Assembly: GCA_029224185.1 (NCBI GenBank)
Contig: CM055195.1
Location: 22,670,024-22,734,023 of the forward strand
Direction: 5' to 3'
Source of the DNA: Karalla daura
Lineage: Eukaryota; Chordata; Actinopteri; Chaetodontiformes; Leiognathidae
DNA: 64,000 nucleotides
Within the stretch, counting starts at the first letter, position 1; each line of letters starts with the position of its first letter. Below are positions 63,601 through 64,000 of the stretch, piece by piece. The notes beneath the pieces are model-generated. The model ran no database searches, was not told where the DNA came from, and saw only the letters and a list, made by a program, of their open reading frames with translations. The position numbers and the translations under genes were made by a program.

Positions 63601-64000
63601 GGACATGTCAGAGCCTGTCTGGACATGTCAATGTATGGGGTCGAAAAAAAATAAATGTCTCTCGAAAGTAGGTACCAATCAACTCCAAACGGTCTGAAAC
63701 GCGCTCCTAAATAGGTCCTGGAAGGACGATTTTGACAAGAGCACTTAGTCAAATTTTCACTCGTCGGCCGACCAATGCATTCTTATGGGGACACGTGAAC
63801 GGCTTATCACTCCAGGACCCAACGTCCCAGGGACTTCAAATCTCGATCCGTCTGACATAATGCGGCCCTTCTGAACACGCCAGAGCGTGTCTGGGCATGT
63901 CTGGCCATGTCGGGGCTGTGTGTCTAACTGTGTGTCTGGGTGTGTTTCTGGACATGTCAGAGCCTGTCTGGACATGTCAATGTATGGGGTCGAAAAAAAA
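56423..64000 (+). repeat. 12-mer tandem duplication (shift 4,190), second copy cut by window
   Basis: Units 56423, 56774, 57122, 57472, 57821, 58171, 58520, 58869, 59218, 59567, 59916 and 60264 restart at 60613, 60964, 61312, 61662, 62011, 62361, 62710, 63059, 63408 and 63757, where the window ends. This is the 13-mer of 41-50 kb lacking its first (ACACATCAG) unit. The second copy lacks the CCCTCTG mark in its ninth-series unit (normal G at 63152) and has its own singleton at 62772 (C to A). The pair at 59867/59874 is beyond what can be compared in the truncated last unit. Confidence 0.87.
63757..64000 (+). repeat. Partial satellite monomer, right window edge
   Basis: An A-type front (CAATGCAT, CACGTG, CAGGACCC) with ACACGCCAGAGCGTG and ACATGTCA is cut by the window end inside the A-tract. 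It corresponds to the unit at 59567, 4,190 bp upstream, and shows that the array continues past the window. Confidence 0.95.

Larger units (their letters stand above)
1..64000 (+). repeat. ~349-bp satellite DNA array, 182 complete monomers
   Basis: The same ~349-bp sequence repeats head to tail from the first base to the last, always in one orientation, with no interruption. Taking TCACTCGTCGG as the monomer start, starts fall at 198, 547, 896, 1244, 1593 and so on to 63408 and 63757, giving 182 whole units averaging about 349.2 bp. Length varies only between 348 and 351, and every change I traced is in one A-tract. Monomers differ at a limited set of sites that define two haplotypes, A and B. 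No gene, RNA gene or mobile element interrupts it. The size, homogeneity and multimeric order are those of eukaryotic heterochromatic satellite DNA. Centromeric, pericentromeric and subtelomeric placement cannot be told apart from sequence alone. No telomeric motif was seen. Confidence 0.98.

Noticed and set aside
285..63975. Numerous minus-strand frames of 66-114 codons, one per monomer
   Set aside because: They are copies of one satellite frame, nearly all starting at TTG, in a unit whose length is not a multiple of 3. Stops come and go with ordinary satellite variants, and there is no promoter, ribosome-binding context or recognisable domain. Not annotated as genes.
1..64000. Ribosomal DNA spacer subrepeats
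   Set aside because: No rRNA gene fragment or other flanking unique sequence appears in 64 kb, and the multimeric order is unlike IGS subrepeat blocks of limited length.
1..64000. A specific species assignment
   Set aside because: I do not recognise the monomer as a named satellite. Any lineage guess from base content or motif style would be unsupported; a database search with the 12423-12771 unit would decide it.

Overview
The whole window is one uninterrupted, head-to-tail tandem satellite array. I count 182 complete monomers plus a partial one at each edge. All lie in the same orientation, each is 348-351 bp (most often 349), and the array runs off both ends. I see no protein-coding gene, rRNA, tRNA, transposable element, CRISPR array or unique-sequence island anywhere. 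Open frames on both strands (up to 114 codons on the minus strand) recur once per monomer, mostly open only by assuming TTG starts, and change frame at every monomer because 349 is not a multiple of 3. I treat them as by-products of the repeat. A homogeneous array of this size with multimeric organisation points to eukaryotic constitutive heterochromatin (centromeric, pericentromeric, subtelomeric or knob-like). I cannot name the species. An excess of CpG/TpG and CpG/CpA differences between monomers suggests, but does not prove, a genome with CpG methylation.

Monomer anatomy (reference 12423-12771): a 10-bp palindrome near the left edge; a segment with two alternative haplotypes (A, containing CACGTG, or B, containing CTTTAA); a ~100-bp core built of degenerate 10- and 12-bp subrepeats around TGTCTGG; an A-tract of 7-15 A that accounts for all the length variation I found; a KpnI-type GGTACC; a small hairpin; and a tail motif (GACAAG or GAGACG). 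Monomers are mosaics of A and B blocks.

Layout. (1) 1-5.1 kb: irregular order, with a 10-monomer internal duplication (shift 3,491) and a 23-monomer-distant copy of its first 2.3 kb at 8.0 kb (shift 8,034). (2) 5.1-27.8 kb: two tandem copies of an 11.9/10.8-kb multimer (34 versus 31 monomers), the first holding a trimer series and an extra trimer. (3) 26.4-37.9 kb: three successive copies of an 11-mer (3,838, 3,835 and 3,835 bp). (4) 37.2-64 kb: a 43-monomer (15,020 bp) multimer followed by a partial second copy. It contains nested 4-mer, 9-mer and 12/13-mer duplications. Private point variants recur at exactly these spacings, which supports serial unequal exchange or a similar amplification process.

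Most notable observations: the nested higher-order repeat architecture; A/B haplotype mosaicism with a nearly strict phase rule across monomer boundaries; and, in A-type cores, two adjacent decamers that match the p53-family consensus with no spacer, apparently produced from B-type sequence by CpG-to-TpG/CpA changes. All identities were judged by eye. Assembly error is a live alternative for some of the near-perfect duplications.
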